This document shows, one piece after another, positions 26,247-35,759 of a stretch of DNA of 64,000 bases (position 1 is its first letter; each line of letters starts with the position of its first letter). This stretch comes from Bacillota bacterium (GTDB lineage: Bacteria; Bacillota; Clostridia; Acetivibrionales; DTU013): assembly GCA_023412915.1 (NCBI GenBank), contig JAEZRE010000023.1, positions 71,233 through 135,232 on the forward strand, given 5' to 3'. The notes beneath the pieces were generated by a model. It ran no database searches and was not told the DNA's origin. It saw nothing but the letters and a program-made list of their open reading frames with translations. The translations under genes were made by a program, and so were the position numbers.

Positions 26247-27833
26247 CTAGACCAGGTAGTTCTGTCTGTACGCCGCTGGGCTCATACCGAACATCTTTTT
26301 AAATACCACGGAAAAGTATTTGGGATTTGGATAACCGCAGAGACTACCGACTTCACCGATTGGGATACTCGAATCGGCAAGCATCACCTTCGCCATATCC
26401 ATCCGTATGCCGGTAAGGTACAGATTGAAGCCTTCCCCGGCGCCTTTTTTGAATAATGCGCTCATATAAGCCGGAGTGCGGGAGAAATGCTCCGCGACCG
26501 AATTAAGGTTGATATCCTTCGCAGCATTTTCTTTTACATAACGTAAAACATCGACTATAAGTTTCTTGTTCGAGACGTCGATCCCGGCTTCGCAGGCGCA
26601 CTCCTGCACCTGTTCGGTATACCGTATCACTTCCATCTTCAGCTGTGTAAGACTCCAGAGCATGTAAAACGGAGCCGGAGCTATACTGCAGTCGGTCCTG
26701 GCGAAATTGTATCTGACCATATTGCCCCGGATAGTATCGACGAGGCCTGAATAGCTTTGCTCGGCGGCTTGCAGCAGACTGACCGAGGGGGCTTGCTGTA
26801 GAAGGCTGTCAAAACGGGCGGCAATCCCGGCGCTGTTCATATTTTCAAGAGATTCCGCAAGATCCTCGAAACGTACGGGCCGGCTTGACGTTCCCAGCCT
26901 AAGCTCCGAAAAAGCGGCTATACTTATACCGGGACTGAATATTTTATAATTTGCAGCCATCAGGGCACTTCGGAAAGATTTGAATACGCTCTGCGATCCG
27001 TAGACTATCTCGCCTATACCCGCGAACGCCTCGGTGTTGAGGTGCCTGTATATCAGACTGCAAGCCTTGCTGAGCAGAGCTTTTACAGCGTTCATCAGAA
27101 CTTCACGTTCATTACCTTCCATTACAGCCGCAAGCCTGCCGCTTTCATATTGTACGTTGAATACGCAATCAAATCCGGTCTCCTGACTTATCAACTCGTC
27201 AAGTATATTTTTTACCGCAAAATCAATAAAGCTCTTATTTTCGTCGTTAACCCTGTATTGAACGATTACGCCCGATAAAAGAGGGCACTTGAAATTGACT
27301 CCGAGCTCCGAGAGTTTTTTCAGTAAACCTCCGGTTTCATCCGCACTGCCACAGTTCAGCAGTTCTATAAAAAGCTCCTGTTTCAATGCCCTGGCCACCT
27401 TTTCGTTAGCTTCGCCGCGGGCTGATTCCATTCGTGCCTGCTGCTCGCTTTCGGCGATCATCTTAACAAATTTTTCCGTCACCGTAATTAGCTCCTGCTT
27501 ATTTACAGGCTTCAGTATATATTCCCTTACTCCCATTGAAATGGCAGTCCTGGCATACTCGAATTCGGCGTATCCGGACAATATAATAAAACAGGGAGGA
27601 TTACCGTTTTCCGTGATTTTCCCTATCAATTCCAGTCCGCTCATCCTGGGCATCCGTATGTCAGTTATGACGATCCCCGGCTTGTGCTCGTTGTACGTCG
27701 ATAAAGCCTCGATCCCGTCACCGGCTTCGAGATATTCTATATCAGCGTCGAGAGCACGCCGGAGTATGGCTATTATGCCCTTCCTAATCAGATTTTCATC
27801 ATCTGCGACAAGTATTTTAAGCAGTCTAATCAC
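26247..27833 (-). CDS. Response regulator with AraC-type DNA-binding domain (YesN family)
   Basis: N-terminal receiver domain with acidic pocket D11-D12, phosphoacceptor D58 (VITDIRMP) and K-type residue in YILKPVNK. A central region of about 270 residues without a known motif follows. The C-terminal two helix-turn-helices (last 100 residues, including VAEHFSRTPAYMSALFKKGA and GYPNPKYFSVVFKKMFG) are AraC type. The 528-aa length is typical of YesN-like regulators. The gene overlaps the upstream sensor-kinase gene by 8 bp. It probably activates the sugar-importer operon directly downstream. Confidence 0.93.
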   Translation of the reverse strand: MIRLLKILVADDENLIRKGIIAILRRALDADIEYLEAGDGIEALSTYNEHKPGIVITDIRMPRMSGLELIGKITENGNPPCFIILSGYAEFEYARTAISMGVREYILKPVNKQELITVTEKFVKMIAESEQQARMESARGEANEKVARALKQELFIELLNCGSADETGGLLKKLSELGVNFKCPLLSGVIVQYRVNDENKSFIDFAVKNILDELISQETGFDCVFNVQYESGRLAAVMEGNEREVLMNAVKALLSKACSLIYRHLNTEAFAGIGEIVYGSQSVFKSFRSALMAANYKIFSPGISIAAFSELRLGTSSRPVRFEDLAESLENMNSAGIAARFDSLLQQAPSVSLLQAAEQSYSGLVDTIRGNMVRYNFARTDCSIAPAPFYMLWSLTQLKMEVIRYTEQVQECACEAGIDVSNKKLIVDVLRYVKENAAKDINLNSVAEHFSRTPAYMSALFKKGAGEGFNLYLTGIRMDMAKVMLADSSIPIGEVGSLCGYPNPKYFSVVFKKMFGMSPAAYRQNYLV

Positions 27834-29688
27834 CCTCGTTCTGAGAATCCTGATCTATAACTATCGTCACCGTCATACTGGTGCCGAGGCCCTGCATACT
27901 GTCGATATCAAGCCCGCTGCCGGCCGGGCAAAGCATATCTATGCGCTGCTTGACATTTATTATGCCTATGGAATTCTTGGATCTGCTGGCATCGGATATC
28001 GGTTTGTTGCCGGCAAGGCAATCCCGTATTTGCATAAGCCGCTCCACGCTGATCCCCTCGCCGTTATCCAAGACCTTTATTATCAGTTTGTCCTCTTTTT
28101 TATAAATATCTATAGTAACTTTCCACGGCGGAGCGGAGTCATTCAAGCCATGATTGAAACAATTTTCGACGAGCGGCTGCAGTATGAATTTCGGAATCCT
28201 TATATCGGATAGCCCCACCTCCTGGTTGAGCTGATAGATAAGCTTGTCTCCGAAGCGCATACTCATTATCTTCACATAACGATCGATATTGTCCAGTTCC
28301 TCGCTGAGCTTGACCTTCCTGTTTTCCCACCGCATGCTGTAACGCAGCAGATCACCCAGAGCAGACAGGTTATCGGCTACTGTGTAATATTCGTCTATCT
28401 CGCACTGCATACGCATATTCTCAAGCGTATTATAAAGGAAATGCGGATTGATCTGCGCCTGAAGCGCATGCATTTCGGCTTTCTTCTGTTCTTTTTCCTT
28501 ATCCACCATCGAGAGTAGTACGCTCTGCAGTTTTTCAGCCATACGGTTGAAGCTTTTCGCAATCCTTGAGAACTCGTTGAAGCCGTCGTCTCTGACATGT
28601 ACGTCAAAATTCCCGGCTTCGATCTGTGAGATCATCCCGTTCATTTCCCTGAGCCTGCGAAACATGACGCGTGCGACTACATTCGTAAATATCATGATAA
28701 AGCCTGTGCTGAGCACTGCAACTAGTATCAGCAGACTATTGACGCCGGTCGACGATGCGAATATATCCTTTTTGTCAAGCAGGACGACACTTGTCAGTCC
28801 TGTAGCCTCTTCAGTGTTATAAGCGGCAAGATAAGTACGGTTCCCGAGTTCGACGTCGCGTACGCCGGACTTGTCTTTGAAGTCAAGGGTGGCATAATCG
28901 TTTTTATTGATCGCGTCGGACGTATAAACAAGCCCGCCTGTGCGGCCGAACAACAGATATTTTTCTCCCGCTTCACGGTTTACCAGAGAATCTGAACCGA
29001 TTAATCTATTGATTTTTATATCTATTTCAATAATGCCTATCAAATTCCTTGCCTTCAAATCGACTATCTTCTGATAGACAGGCAATACAAGGACTTCCTC
29101 ACTGGCCAGTTCCTTAAACTCCGCAAGGTTGCCGATGGAAGTATCGTATACACGCACATCCCCATAAACATGGTCGCTGCGGCTGTTAATAATTTCGGAG
29201 AAGTAGTTTTTGTCCGAGAGTTTGTCCATATGGTAAAACCAATCGACATATTCCCGGATCTGATCATTTTTTGAGTATATAACAATCCGGCTGAACTTAT
29301 TGGGATAAACATGCCTTATGTTGAGCAATTCAGCCTGGACGCTGTATACATAATGTACTTTTTCACGTTCGCTCAGATTGAAGTCCGGGTTGAGATAGTA
29401 GGGGAATTCCTGGCTGAACATCAGCTGATTGAATACATCGTCGATATTGCCGAGGTTTGCCTGGATATTCGCGTCCATTACCCGGAGATCTTCCTGTACC
29501 TTCTTATTGGCCTCGCGCATCAGCGAATCGTTTACAATATTGAAGTACGACGAAGTTATTAAGATCGCTGGCAGGATCATTATGACCGAAAATACTATAG
29601 TGACCTGCCAGACAAGACTCAAACCCGATACTTTGGTCAATGCCGGCATCACGTTTTGTCGAATAAGCAGCCTGATATTTGTTTTCAT
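27826..29688 (-). CDS. Sensor histidine kinase, YesM/LytS-type
   Basis: Membrane kinase of 620 aa. TM1 is at about residues 27-48, an extracellular sensor of roughly 265 residues follows, TM2 is at about 316-338, then HAMP (340-390), a coiled segment and the His_kinase domain with phosphoacceptor H416 in QINPHFLYNTLENM. The ATPase domain has N-box EN-CFNHG and the G-box DNGEGIS. Partner of the overlapping response regulator gene. The start is unusual: the best promoter would put the first transcribed base next to the ATG. Confidence 0.93.
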   Translation of the reverse strand: MKTNIRLLIRQNVMPALTKVSGLSLVWQVTIVFSVIMILPAILITSSYFNIVNDSLMREANKKVQEDLRVMDANIQANLGNIDDVFNQLMFSQEFPYYLNPDFNLSEREKVHYVYSVQAELLNIRHVYPNKFSRIVIYSKNDQIREYVDWFYHMDKLSDKNYFSEIINSRSDHVYGDVRVYDTSIGNLAEFKELASEEVLVLPVYQKIVDLKARNLIGIIEIDIKINRLIGSDSLVNREAGEKYLLFGRTGGLVYTSDAINKNDYATLDFKDKSGVRDVELGNRTYLAAYNTEEATGLTSVVLLDKKDIFASSTGVNSLLILVAVLSTGFIMIFTNVVARVMFRRLREMNGMISQIEAGNFDVHVRDDGFNEFSRIAKSFNRMAEKLQSVLLSMVDKEKEQKKAEMHALQAQINPHFLYNTLENMRMQCEIDEYYTVADNLSALGDLLRYSMRWENRKVKLSEELDNIDRYVKIMSMRFGDKLIYQLNQEVGLSDIRIPKFILQPLVENCFNHGLNDSAPPWKVTIDIYKKEDKLIIKVLDNGEGISVERLMQIRDCLAGNKPISDASRSKNSIGIINVKQRIDMLCPAGSGLDIDSMQGLGTSMTVTIVIDQDSQNEGD

Positions 29689-29694
29689 TTTTAT

Positions 29695-29728
29695 ATTGTA
29701 ATTTCGATGTTATGTTAAGTCAACATAA
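29695..29728 (-). promoter_or_regulatory. Promoter of the sensor-kinase gene with overlapping palindrome
   Basis: Minus-strand -35 TTGACT (29718-29723), 17-base spacer and -10 TACAAT (29695-29700). An inverted repeat TTATGTT/AACATAA (29710-29716 and 29722-29728) covers the -35. Transcription would begin about 7 bases past the -10, at or beside the kinase ATG at 29688. Confidence 0.6.
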
Positions 29729-29812
29729 TACCGCATGTGAATGTATTCTTCTTGCACCATTATATGGCGCATTGGAGAGCGGACATGGAGAGGGCGTAGG
29801 CAGGGAGACGCA

Positions 29813-29837
29813 GGGACGGTCCTTTTGTTTCGTTTTC
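29813..29837 (+). repeat. Half-copy of the family C palindrome
   Basis: GGGACGGTCCTTTTGTTTC followed by GTTTTC matches one arm of the palindrome at 19706-19731 with two changes, but no opposite arm follows. Probably a decayed copy. Confidence 0.6.
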
Positions 29838-29865
29838 CTTCTTGGCTTCTGCGACCGCAATATCA

Positions 29866-29895
29866 AAAAAAAAGCTGGCCCATAGGAGCCAGCTT
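29866..29895 (-). terminator. Rho-independent terminator of the opp operon
   Basis: On the minus strand AAGCTGGC (29888-29895) pairs with GCCAGCTT (29872-29879) and is followed by a run of about nine T. It starts 42 bp after the oppA stop codon. Confidence 0.88.
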
Positions 29896-29936
29896 TAGTA
29901 GTTCATTTAAGTTTCATATTACTCGTCTTTACAGGC

Positions 29937-31553
29937 TTATTTGAAATAAGCATACTGCATGTGAACGAAGCCTGACAGATCGATGTAGTAATTCTGGACA
30001 TCAGGATTCTCGAGCATGACGCTTACGTAGAAGTATATCGGTATACATCCGCCGTCATTGACGAATATCTGCTCAGCCTTGTGCATGTTTTCCATCCTGA
30101 GCTTCTGATCGTTCGAATCCTTGGCTTCTCTTACAAGCTTGTCAAATTCGGGACTATTGTACTTGATCTGGTTCTGGCTCGAATCGGACAGGAACATATC
30201 AAAGAAGGTCATAGGATCGATATAATCGCCTATCCAGCCCATTCTTGCTATCCAGTAGTCTCCGTTGTTAACCTTGTCCTGCAGTACCTTCCATTCCATG
30301 TTAGGAGTCTTGAAGGAGGTTATACCGAGGTTTGTCTTCCACATTTCAGTAACTGCTTCCATTATGGCCTTGTGACCACTCTGGGTATTGTAGTACATTT
30401 CAACATCCGGGAAGCCTTTTCCATCGGGATAGCCGGCTTCTGCAAGCAGCTGTTTAGCCTTTGCAACATCGGCAGTCTTCGGAAGAAGTTCTCCGCCCTT
30501 GGTTCTGAAATCAGCCTTGTCATCAGCGTCCGGTACTTTGTAAGGTACCAGGCCTGTTGCAGGAAGCTGTCCGCCTCTGGCAACCTTGTCAACGATATAC
30601 TGCCTGTCGATTGCAAGTGAGAGAGCCTGTCTGACCTTCGGGTTGTCAAACGGTGCTTTTGAGTTGTTCAGATAGATATAATAGGTGCCAAGCATATCAC
30701 GGATTTTTGCTGTGCCGTCTTTAACGAGGTTCTGGATTTCAGCCTGAGGTACAAGGCTGTCAACTATGTCGAGGTCGCCTGCTTCGTATGCGCTTAATGC
30801 GGCTGCCTCGTCATCCATCAGCTTCCAAGTGATAGTCTTTATAAATCCGGTATTTTTTGCATCCCAGTATTTATCATTCTTTTCCATCACGATTTCAGAA
30901 CTGTGCTCCCAGCTCTTCATCTTGTACGGTCCGTTTCCGACCAGTGTTTCTATCTTTGTGAACCAATCCGTCGGAGCGGCGTCAACTATGTCTTTTCTAA
31001 CCGGCATATAAGTAGGAGTCCAGAGCAGGTCTTCGAAATATGCAGTCGGAGCCGCAAGTTCCACTTCAAGGGTCTTGTCATCAACGGCTTTTACTGCGAC
31101 CTGATCAGCGGTTGCTTTGCCCTGGTTGTACTCGTAACCGTTCTTCAAGTAATATAACTGGTATGCATATTCGGAAGCGATCTTAGGATCGAGAGCTCTT
31201 TTCCATGCATATTCAAAATCTGAAGCCTTAACCGGTTTTCCATCCGACCATTGTGTATTTCTCAGGTGGAAGGTGTATTTGAGACCATCCGCTGAAACAT
31301 CCCACTTTTCAGCTACGGCAGGAACGGTCTTACCATCCTTGTCCTGTTTTGTAAGTCCGTCGAACAGGTGCTGAATGTAAGTAGCTCCATCAACAGAGTT
31401 GTTAAGTCCCGGATCCAATGTATCAGGCTCCGAACCTACCACAACGTTAACATTTTCTTTTGAGCTTGTCTGTGCAGGAGAAGATCCGCATCCTACAAGT
31501 ACTCCAGCCAGCATTGCAAGTGCAAGTACTGCTGCTAAAACTCTCTTTTTCAT
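29937..31553 (-). CDS. oppA: Oligopeptide ABC transporter substrate-binding lipoprotein
   Basis: Extracellular peptide receptor (SBP family 5) of 538 aa. Signal peptide residues 1-22 end in lipobox LVGC. The family signature appears in VVGSEPDTLDPGLNNSVDGA (starting near residue 36) and in WKRALDPKIASEYAYQLYYL. The ATG at 31551-31553 follows GGAGG by 8 bases; the frame begins 5 codons earlier but without a site. Last gene of oppB-C-D-F-A and directly before the terminator. Ligand length preference is not readable. Confidence 0.93.
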   Translation of the reverse strand: MKKRVLAAVLALAMLAGVLVGCGSSPAQTSSKENVNVVVGSEPDTLDPGLNNSVDGATYIQHLFDGLTKQDKDGKTVPAVAEKWDVSADGLKYTFHLRNTQWSDGKPVKASDFEYAWKRALDPKIASEYAYQLYYLKNGYEYNQGKATADQVAVKAVDDKTLEVELAAPTAYFEDLLWTPTYMPVRKDIVDAAPTDWFTKIETLVGNGPYKMKSWEHSSEIVMEKNDKYWDAKNTGFIKTITWKLMDDEAAALSAYEAGDLDIVDSLVPQAEIQNLVKDGTAKIRDMLGTYYIYLNNSKAPFDNPKVRQALSLAIDRQYIVDKVARGGQLPATGLVPYKVPDADDKADFRTKGGELLPKTADVAKAKQLLAEAGYPDGKGFPDVEMYYNTQSGHKAIMEAVTEMWKTNLGITSFKTPNMEWKVLQDKVNNGDYWIARMGWIGDYIDPMTFFDMFLSDSSQNQIKYNSPEFDKLVREAKDSNDQKLRMENMHKAEQIFVNDGGCIPIYFYVSVMLENPDVQNYYIDLSGFVHMQYAYFK

Positions 31554-31624
31554 TATACTATCCTCCATTCAATTACTTTATAATAAACAGCTTTGCCGTT
31601 TATTTCGATCTTTATTACCCGGTT

Positions 31625-32599
31625 TTAGCCAATATTGTGGCATGCGCACATATGTCCGGGAGCAATTTCCTTCAATTCGGGTTCAATTTCAGCGCATTTT
31701 GGGGTAGCATAAGCGCACCTGGTTCTGAACCGGCAGCCAGAAGGCGGATTGATCGGACTGGGGACATCTCCCTCCAGAATTATTCTCTGTTTAGCCCTGC
31801 TGACCTTGGGATCCGCTATCGGGACCGCTGAAAGCAGCGCTTTTGTATAAGGGTGCTGAGGCCTTTCATAAAGCTCATCCCTGTCCGCAAGCTCTATAAG
31901 CTTGCCGAGATACATAACGCCCACGTTGTTGCTGATATGTTTGACCATTGAAAGGTCATGCGCTATGAAAAGATAAGTCAGTCCGAGTTCTTTCTGCAGA
32001 TCCTCGAGCATATTGACTATCTGAGCCTGTATCGATACATCGAGCGCCGAAATTGGTTCATCGCATATGATAAGCTCAGGCTGTACGGCAAGGGCGCGCG
32101 CGATTCCGATTCTCTGACGCTGTCCGCCGCTGAATTCGTGCGGATATCTGTTGGCTTGTTCACTGCTCAAACCTACCATCTCAAGCAGCTTCATTATACG
32201 ATCCCTTCGTTCGTCTCCCTTTGCCAGGCCATGAATGTCGAGAGGCTCGCCGACGATATCGCTTACAGTCATTCTGGGATTCAAAGACGCGTATGGATCC
32301 TGGAAGATCATTTGCATCCTTTTTCTGATGGGTTTCATATTAGCCTTCGTAATATCCTGTCCTTTAAACAGGATTTTCCCGGAGGTAGGTTCGTACAAAC
32401 GAATGATCGTCCTTCCGGTAGTTGTTTTACCGCATCCGCTTTCACCTACAAGGCCCAATGTCTCACCTTTGTTTATTTTAAAGCTTACATCATCGACTGC
32501 CTTTACTATAGCCGTATTGCTTTGGAACAATCCGGAACTGGACGAAAAATGTTTGGTCAGTTTTTGTACTTCAAGCATTACTTCGGGTTTCTGTGCCAT
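31625..32599 (-). CDS. oppF: Oligopeptide ABC transporter ATPase OppF
   Basis: One of two ATPases driving peptide import. It has Walker A GESGCGKTT (about residue 54-62), signature SGGQRQR, Walker B LIICDEPISALD and the C-terminal oligopeptide-transporter extension with CRFRTRC (near 285) and other cysteines, which in some relatives binds an Fe-S cluster. The 324-aa length is usual. The ATG shares one base with the oppD stop codon. Confidence 0.94.
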   Translation of the reverse strand: MAQKPEVMLEVQKLTKHFSSSSGLFQSNTAIVKAVDDVSFKINKGETLGLVGESGCGKTTTGRTIIRLYEPTSGKILFKGQDITKANMKPIRKRMQMIFQDPYASLNPRMTVSDIVGEPLDIHGLAKGDERRDRIMKLLEMVGLSSEQANRYPHEFSGGQRQRIGIARALAVQPELIICDEPISALDVSIQAQIVNMLEDLQKELGLTYLFIAHDLSMVKHISNNVGVMYLGKLIELADRDELYERPQHPYTKALLSAVPIADPKVSRAKQRIILEGDVPSPINPPSGCRFRTRCAYATPKCAEIEPELKEIAPGHMCACHNIG

Positions 32600-33588
32600 T
32601 ATTTTTCGCCTCCTTCACGATTATACAAGAGCCAGCAGGCAGCTCCGTGGTTTTCCGATATTTTCTCATACTGCGGCTTGTGCAAGTTGCATATCTCCAT
32701 TGCTTTAGAGCATCTTGCAGCAAACGGGCAGCCCGCGGGAGGATTGATCATATCCGGTGGATGCCCCTCTACTGGATTCAACCGTTCCTTGCCCATGTTA
32801 AGACGCGGTATGCTGCTCAGTAGTCCCAATGTATACGGATGTTTCGGGTTATAAAAAATTTCCTCCACAGGGCCTTGTTCAACAATCGTTCCGCCATACA
32901 TAACCACTACTCTCTCGCAGACGTCGGCTACAAGTCCAAGGTCATGAGTGATAAGAATGATTGACATATTTATTTTGTCTTTCAATTCTTTCATCAATTC
33001 TATTATCTGCGCCTGAATCGTAACGTCGAGAGCAGTCGTAGGCTCATCCGCAATCAAAAGCTTGGGTTCGCAGGACAAGGCCATTGCAATCATCGCCCTT
33101 TGCCTCATACCACCACTGAATTCATGCGGATATTGATGGAAGCGTTTTTCAGGACTTGGCATTCCAACCAGCTTGAGCATGTCGATAGCCTTTTCTACCG
33201 CCTGCTTTTTCGACATTTTTCTATTATGCTTCAATATGGCTTCAACCAACTGATTGCCTACCGTAAATACCGGGTTCATCGACGTCATAGGATCCTGAAA
33301 GATCATTCCTATCTCATTGCCGCGAATCACTTGCATTTCTTTCTCGCTCATTTCCGCCATGTTCCTGCCATTGAAAACGATTTCTCCCGAGGTTACCTTT
33401 CCGTTTTCCGAAAGCAGTCTCATAACCGAAAGCATTGTAACGCTTTTTCCACTGCCGGATTCGCCGACGATTCCGACAGCCTCGCCGTAGCCGACTGAAA
33501 TGGATACGTCGTTGATTGCCGAAACCTGGCCCGCATAAGTTTTAAAAACAGTTCGCAAATTTTTTATTTCAAGAAGTTTATCCATCAT
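32599..33588 (-). CDS. oppD: Oligopeptide ABC transporter ATPase OppD
   Basis: Second ATPase of the importer, 329 aa. Walker A GESGSGKS is near 40-47, the signature SGGMRQR in the middle and Walker B LLIADEPTTALD follow, and the C-terminal OppD/F extension has CPFAARC. OppC and OppF genes flank it with a gap of 8 bp and an overlap of 1 bp. Confidence 0.94.
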   Translation of the reverse strand: MMDKLLEIKNLRTVFKTYAGQVSAINDVSISVGYGEAVGIVGESGSGKSVTMLSVMRLLSENGKVTSGEIVFNGRNMAEMSEKEMQVIRGNEIGMIFQDPMTSMNPVFTVGNQLVEAILKHNRKMSKKQAVEKAIDMLKLVGMPSPEKRFHQYPHEFSGGMRQRAMIAMALSCEPKLLIADEPTTALDVTIQAQIIELMKELKDKINMSIILITHDLGLVADVCERVVVMYGGTIVEQGPVEEIFYNPKHPYTLGLLSSIPRLNMGKERLNPVEGHPPDMINPPAGCPFAARCSKAMEICNLHKPQYEKISENHGAACWLLYNREGGEK

Positions 33589-33596
33589 TTTACCTC

Positions 33597-34568
33597 TTAC
33601 TTTCTCATTCTAGGATCAAGGGCGTCTCTCAGACCGTCGCCGAACATGTTGAAGACCAGCATTGTTATGCAAATCGCCAGCGAGGGTGACAACAGCAGGT
33701 AGAAATAGGATCTTATTCCTCCCAAAGCTTCCGATGCAAGACTGCCCCAACTCGGAACCGGTGCGTCGACACCAAGTCCGATAAAGCTTAAAAATGATTC
33801 TGTAAATATAGCGTCGGGTATCATTAACATGGTAGTAACGACTATAGGTCCGATACAATTCGGTACCAGATGCCTCAGAAGTATCCTGAAATCGCCGGCT
33901 CCAAGTGTCTTTGCGGCGGTGACATACTCCTGCTCCTTCAGACTCAATATCTGACCTCTTACGATTCTGGCAGTGGTAATCCAATATGTCAGTCCGAGCG
34001 TAATGTACATACATACAAGGCCCGCTCCGGCCTCTTTAAAAAACGCCATGAATGGCAGCTCAAACATCTTTTCAAGAGAAGGCTTCAATACGACTGCCAA
34101 AAGTATGATATATAACATGTTCGGTACGCTGTAGATGATATCGATAAGCCTCATCATGACCGTATCGACCTTGCCGCCGAAGTATCCGGAAATACCGCCG
34201 TAAAGCACGCCGATGACAAGATTGACGAGCGCTGCGACAATACCTACGCTAAGTGAAATCCTGGCGCCATACAGTACTCTGACCAGCATATCTCTGCCAA
34301 GATGGTCGGTACCGAACAGATGCGCCGCACTTGGTCTCAAATCTTCAGAGCCGCGGATCTGATCCGAAAAACTGTACGGAATGAACATCGGCCCGAAAAC
34401 GGCGAGGAGGAATATCAATACAATGCCGACCAGACTGACCATAGCGACCCTGTTGCCTTTAAGCCTGCGCCAGACGTCCTGCCAATATGTGAGGCTAGGC
34501 CTGGTATTAATTGCTTCGATGGCTGCCTGTCTATTTAATGGTCTGAAAAGCTCACTGGAAAATTGCAT
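33597..34568 (-). CDS. oppC: Oligopeptide ABC transporter permease OppC
   Basis: Membrane permease of 323 aa with a cytosolic start, six hydrophobic segments and the OppC N-terminal domain. The EAA-type loop is EYVTAAKTLGAGDFRILLRH. The ATG at 34566-34568 has AGGGGTG 5 bases upstream and avoids overlap with oppB; the frame extends to 34631, but that part would lie inside oppB. Partner of OppB in the channel. Confidence 0.93.
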   Translation of the reverse strand: MQFSSELFRPLNRQAAIEAINTRPSLTYWQDVWRRLKGNRVAMVSLVGIVLIFLLAVFGPMFIPYSFSDQIRGSEDLRPSAAHLFGTDHLGRDMLVRVLYGARISLSVGIVAALVNLVIGVLYGGISGYFGGKVDTVMMRLIDIIYSVPNMLYIILLAVVLKPSLEKMFELPFMAFFKEAGAGLVCMYITLGLTYWITTARIVRGQILSLKEQEYVTAAKTLGAGDFRILLRHLVPNCIGPIVVTTMLMIPDAIFTESFLSFIGLGVDAPVPSWGSLASEALGGIRSYFYLLLSPSLAICITMLVFNMFGDGLRDALDPRMRK

Positions 34569-34578
34569 GCGTGCACCC

Positions 34579-35499
34579 CTACTTTCTAAGTTTGATCCTG
34601 GGATCGATGATAACGTAAACAACATCAACAAGGAAATTCATCAAGATAACAAAAGCCGCATAGAATATCGTCACACCCATTATAGTTGTATAGTCCCTGT
34701 TCGAAATGCTCGTGACGTAGTATCTTCCAAGTCCGGGTATATTGAATATCCTTTCGACGACAAAGCTACCTGTAAGTATAGCGGCAGCCAATGGTCCAAG
34801 ATATGTTACTACCGGTATGATGGAATTTTTCAGTGCATGTTTCAGAATTACCATGCTTTGTGAAAGCCCCTTTGCCTTGGCTGTCCTTATATAATCCTGC
34901 TGCAGTGTCTCCAGCATGCTTGATCTTACAAGCCTGGCAATAAAGGCAAGAGGGAAGAAGGAAAGAGCGATTCCTGGCATAATAGCGTGCGCCAGTGTCT
35001 TAAAGCCCATTACCGGCAGTATCTTCAGCTTTACAGAGAAAATGTACTGGCCGAGTGTGGCTACGACAAAGCTTGGTATGGTTACTCCCAGGGTAGCGAT
35101 TATCATTGAGGTGTTATCCTGCCATTTACCATTTTTCAAGGCCGAGATTATACCTAACGGAATTCCGAAGATCAGGCAAAGAAAAATTGCGAAAAGTCCG
35201 AGTTTAGCTGAATTTGGAAACTGCTCGGCTATAATGTCGTTTACCTTTCTGCCTTCGCTTTGCATCGACATTCCAAAGTCCAATCTTACAACGTTCCCCA
35301 GCATCTTGAAATATTGCTGGCTGAGCGGAAGATCAAACCCGTATTTGGCTTTAAGATTCTCTACGATATTCGGCGGGAGCGCCTTATCCTTGGTAAAAAC
35401 ATTTCCAGGGATAGACCGCATGAGAAAGAATGTAACCGTTATGATGATGAATAGTGTTAATAAAGAATAGCCCAGCCGTTTTAATAAATAAACTCCCAA
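34579..35499 (-). CDS. oppB: Oligopeptide ABC transporter permease OppB
   Basis: First gene of the opp operon; 306 aa with six hydrophobic segments. Conserved features are LLKRLGYSLLTLFIIITVTF at the start, the gating loop GFDLPLSQQYFKML and the EAA loop DYIRTAKAKGLSQSMVILKHAL. The start is a TTG at 35497-35499 with AAGGGGTG about 7 bases upstream. A good sigma-A promoter lies 85 bp upstream. Confidence 0.93.
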   Translation of the reverse strand: MGVYLLKRLGYSLLTLFIIITVTFFLMRSIPGNVFTKDKALPPNIVENLKAKYGFDLPLSQQYFKMLGNVVRLDFGMSMQSEGRKVNDIIAEQFPNSAKLGLFAIFLCLIFGIPLGIISALKNGKWQDNTSMIIATLGVTIPSFVVATLGQYIFSVKLKILPVMGFKTLAHAIMPGIALSFFPLAFIARLVRSSMLETLQQDYIRTAKAKGLSQSMVILKHALKNSIIPVVTYLGPLAAAILTGSFVVERIFNIPGLGRYYVTSISNRDYTTIMGVTIFYAAFVILMNFLVDVVYVIIDPRIKLRK

Positions 35500-35583
35500 T
35501 ACAACACACCCCTTAAAATAAAAGCATAATTTTGGCGTTATCAGAGTCGTAGTGATGCTATAAACAACTCAAGTTAGGTTTAC

Positions 35584-35612
35584 ATAATACAGAACCATTT
35601 CTTATATTACAA
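35584..35612 (-). promoter_or_regulatory. Promoter of the oppBCDFA operon
   Basis: Minus-strand -35 TTGTAA (35607-35612), 17-base spacer, extended -10 TG-TATTAT (35584-35589). It lies 85 bp before the oppB start. Confidence 0.6.
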
Positions 35613-35677
35613 CATAAACATTATAATTTTAAGTAGCAATATTTCCTAAAAAGAGCTTAAACTAGGTTATATAGACC

Positions 35678-35754
35678 AAAAAAGGTAGCGGGTGAAATTG
35701 GGACTTCCTAGTACACCGTTGTACGCCCAAACAATGCCGCCTACCTGATCGCAT
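35678..35754 (-). ncRNA. Candidate small RNA of about 76 nt
   Basis: Minus strand. A promoter at 35760-35788 would start transcription near 35754. The RNA folds as a closing stem GGTAG-CGG with CCG-CTACC (35745 to 35684, one bulged G), an internal loop, a TTGGG/CCCAA stem and an apical GTAC/GTAC hairpin. It ends in TTTTTT at 35683-35678. I do not recognise it as SRP, 6S, T-box, c-di-GMP or another class known to me. It could alternatively be an isolated terminator. Confidence 0.5.
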
Positions 35755-35759
35755 AATAT

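Noticed and set aside
30081..30620. 179-codon plus-strand frame opposite oppA
   Set aside because: It lies entirely within the conserved oppA coding sequence and has no recognisable protein features.
35678..35754. T-box or 6S RNA
   Set aside because: No T-box bulge sequence, no specifier loop, and too short and differently folded for 6S RNA.
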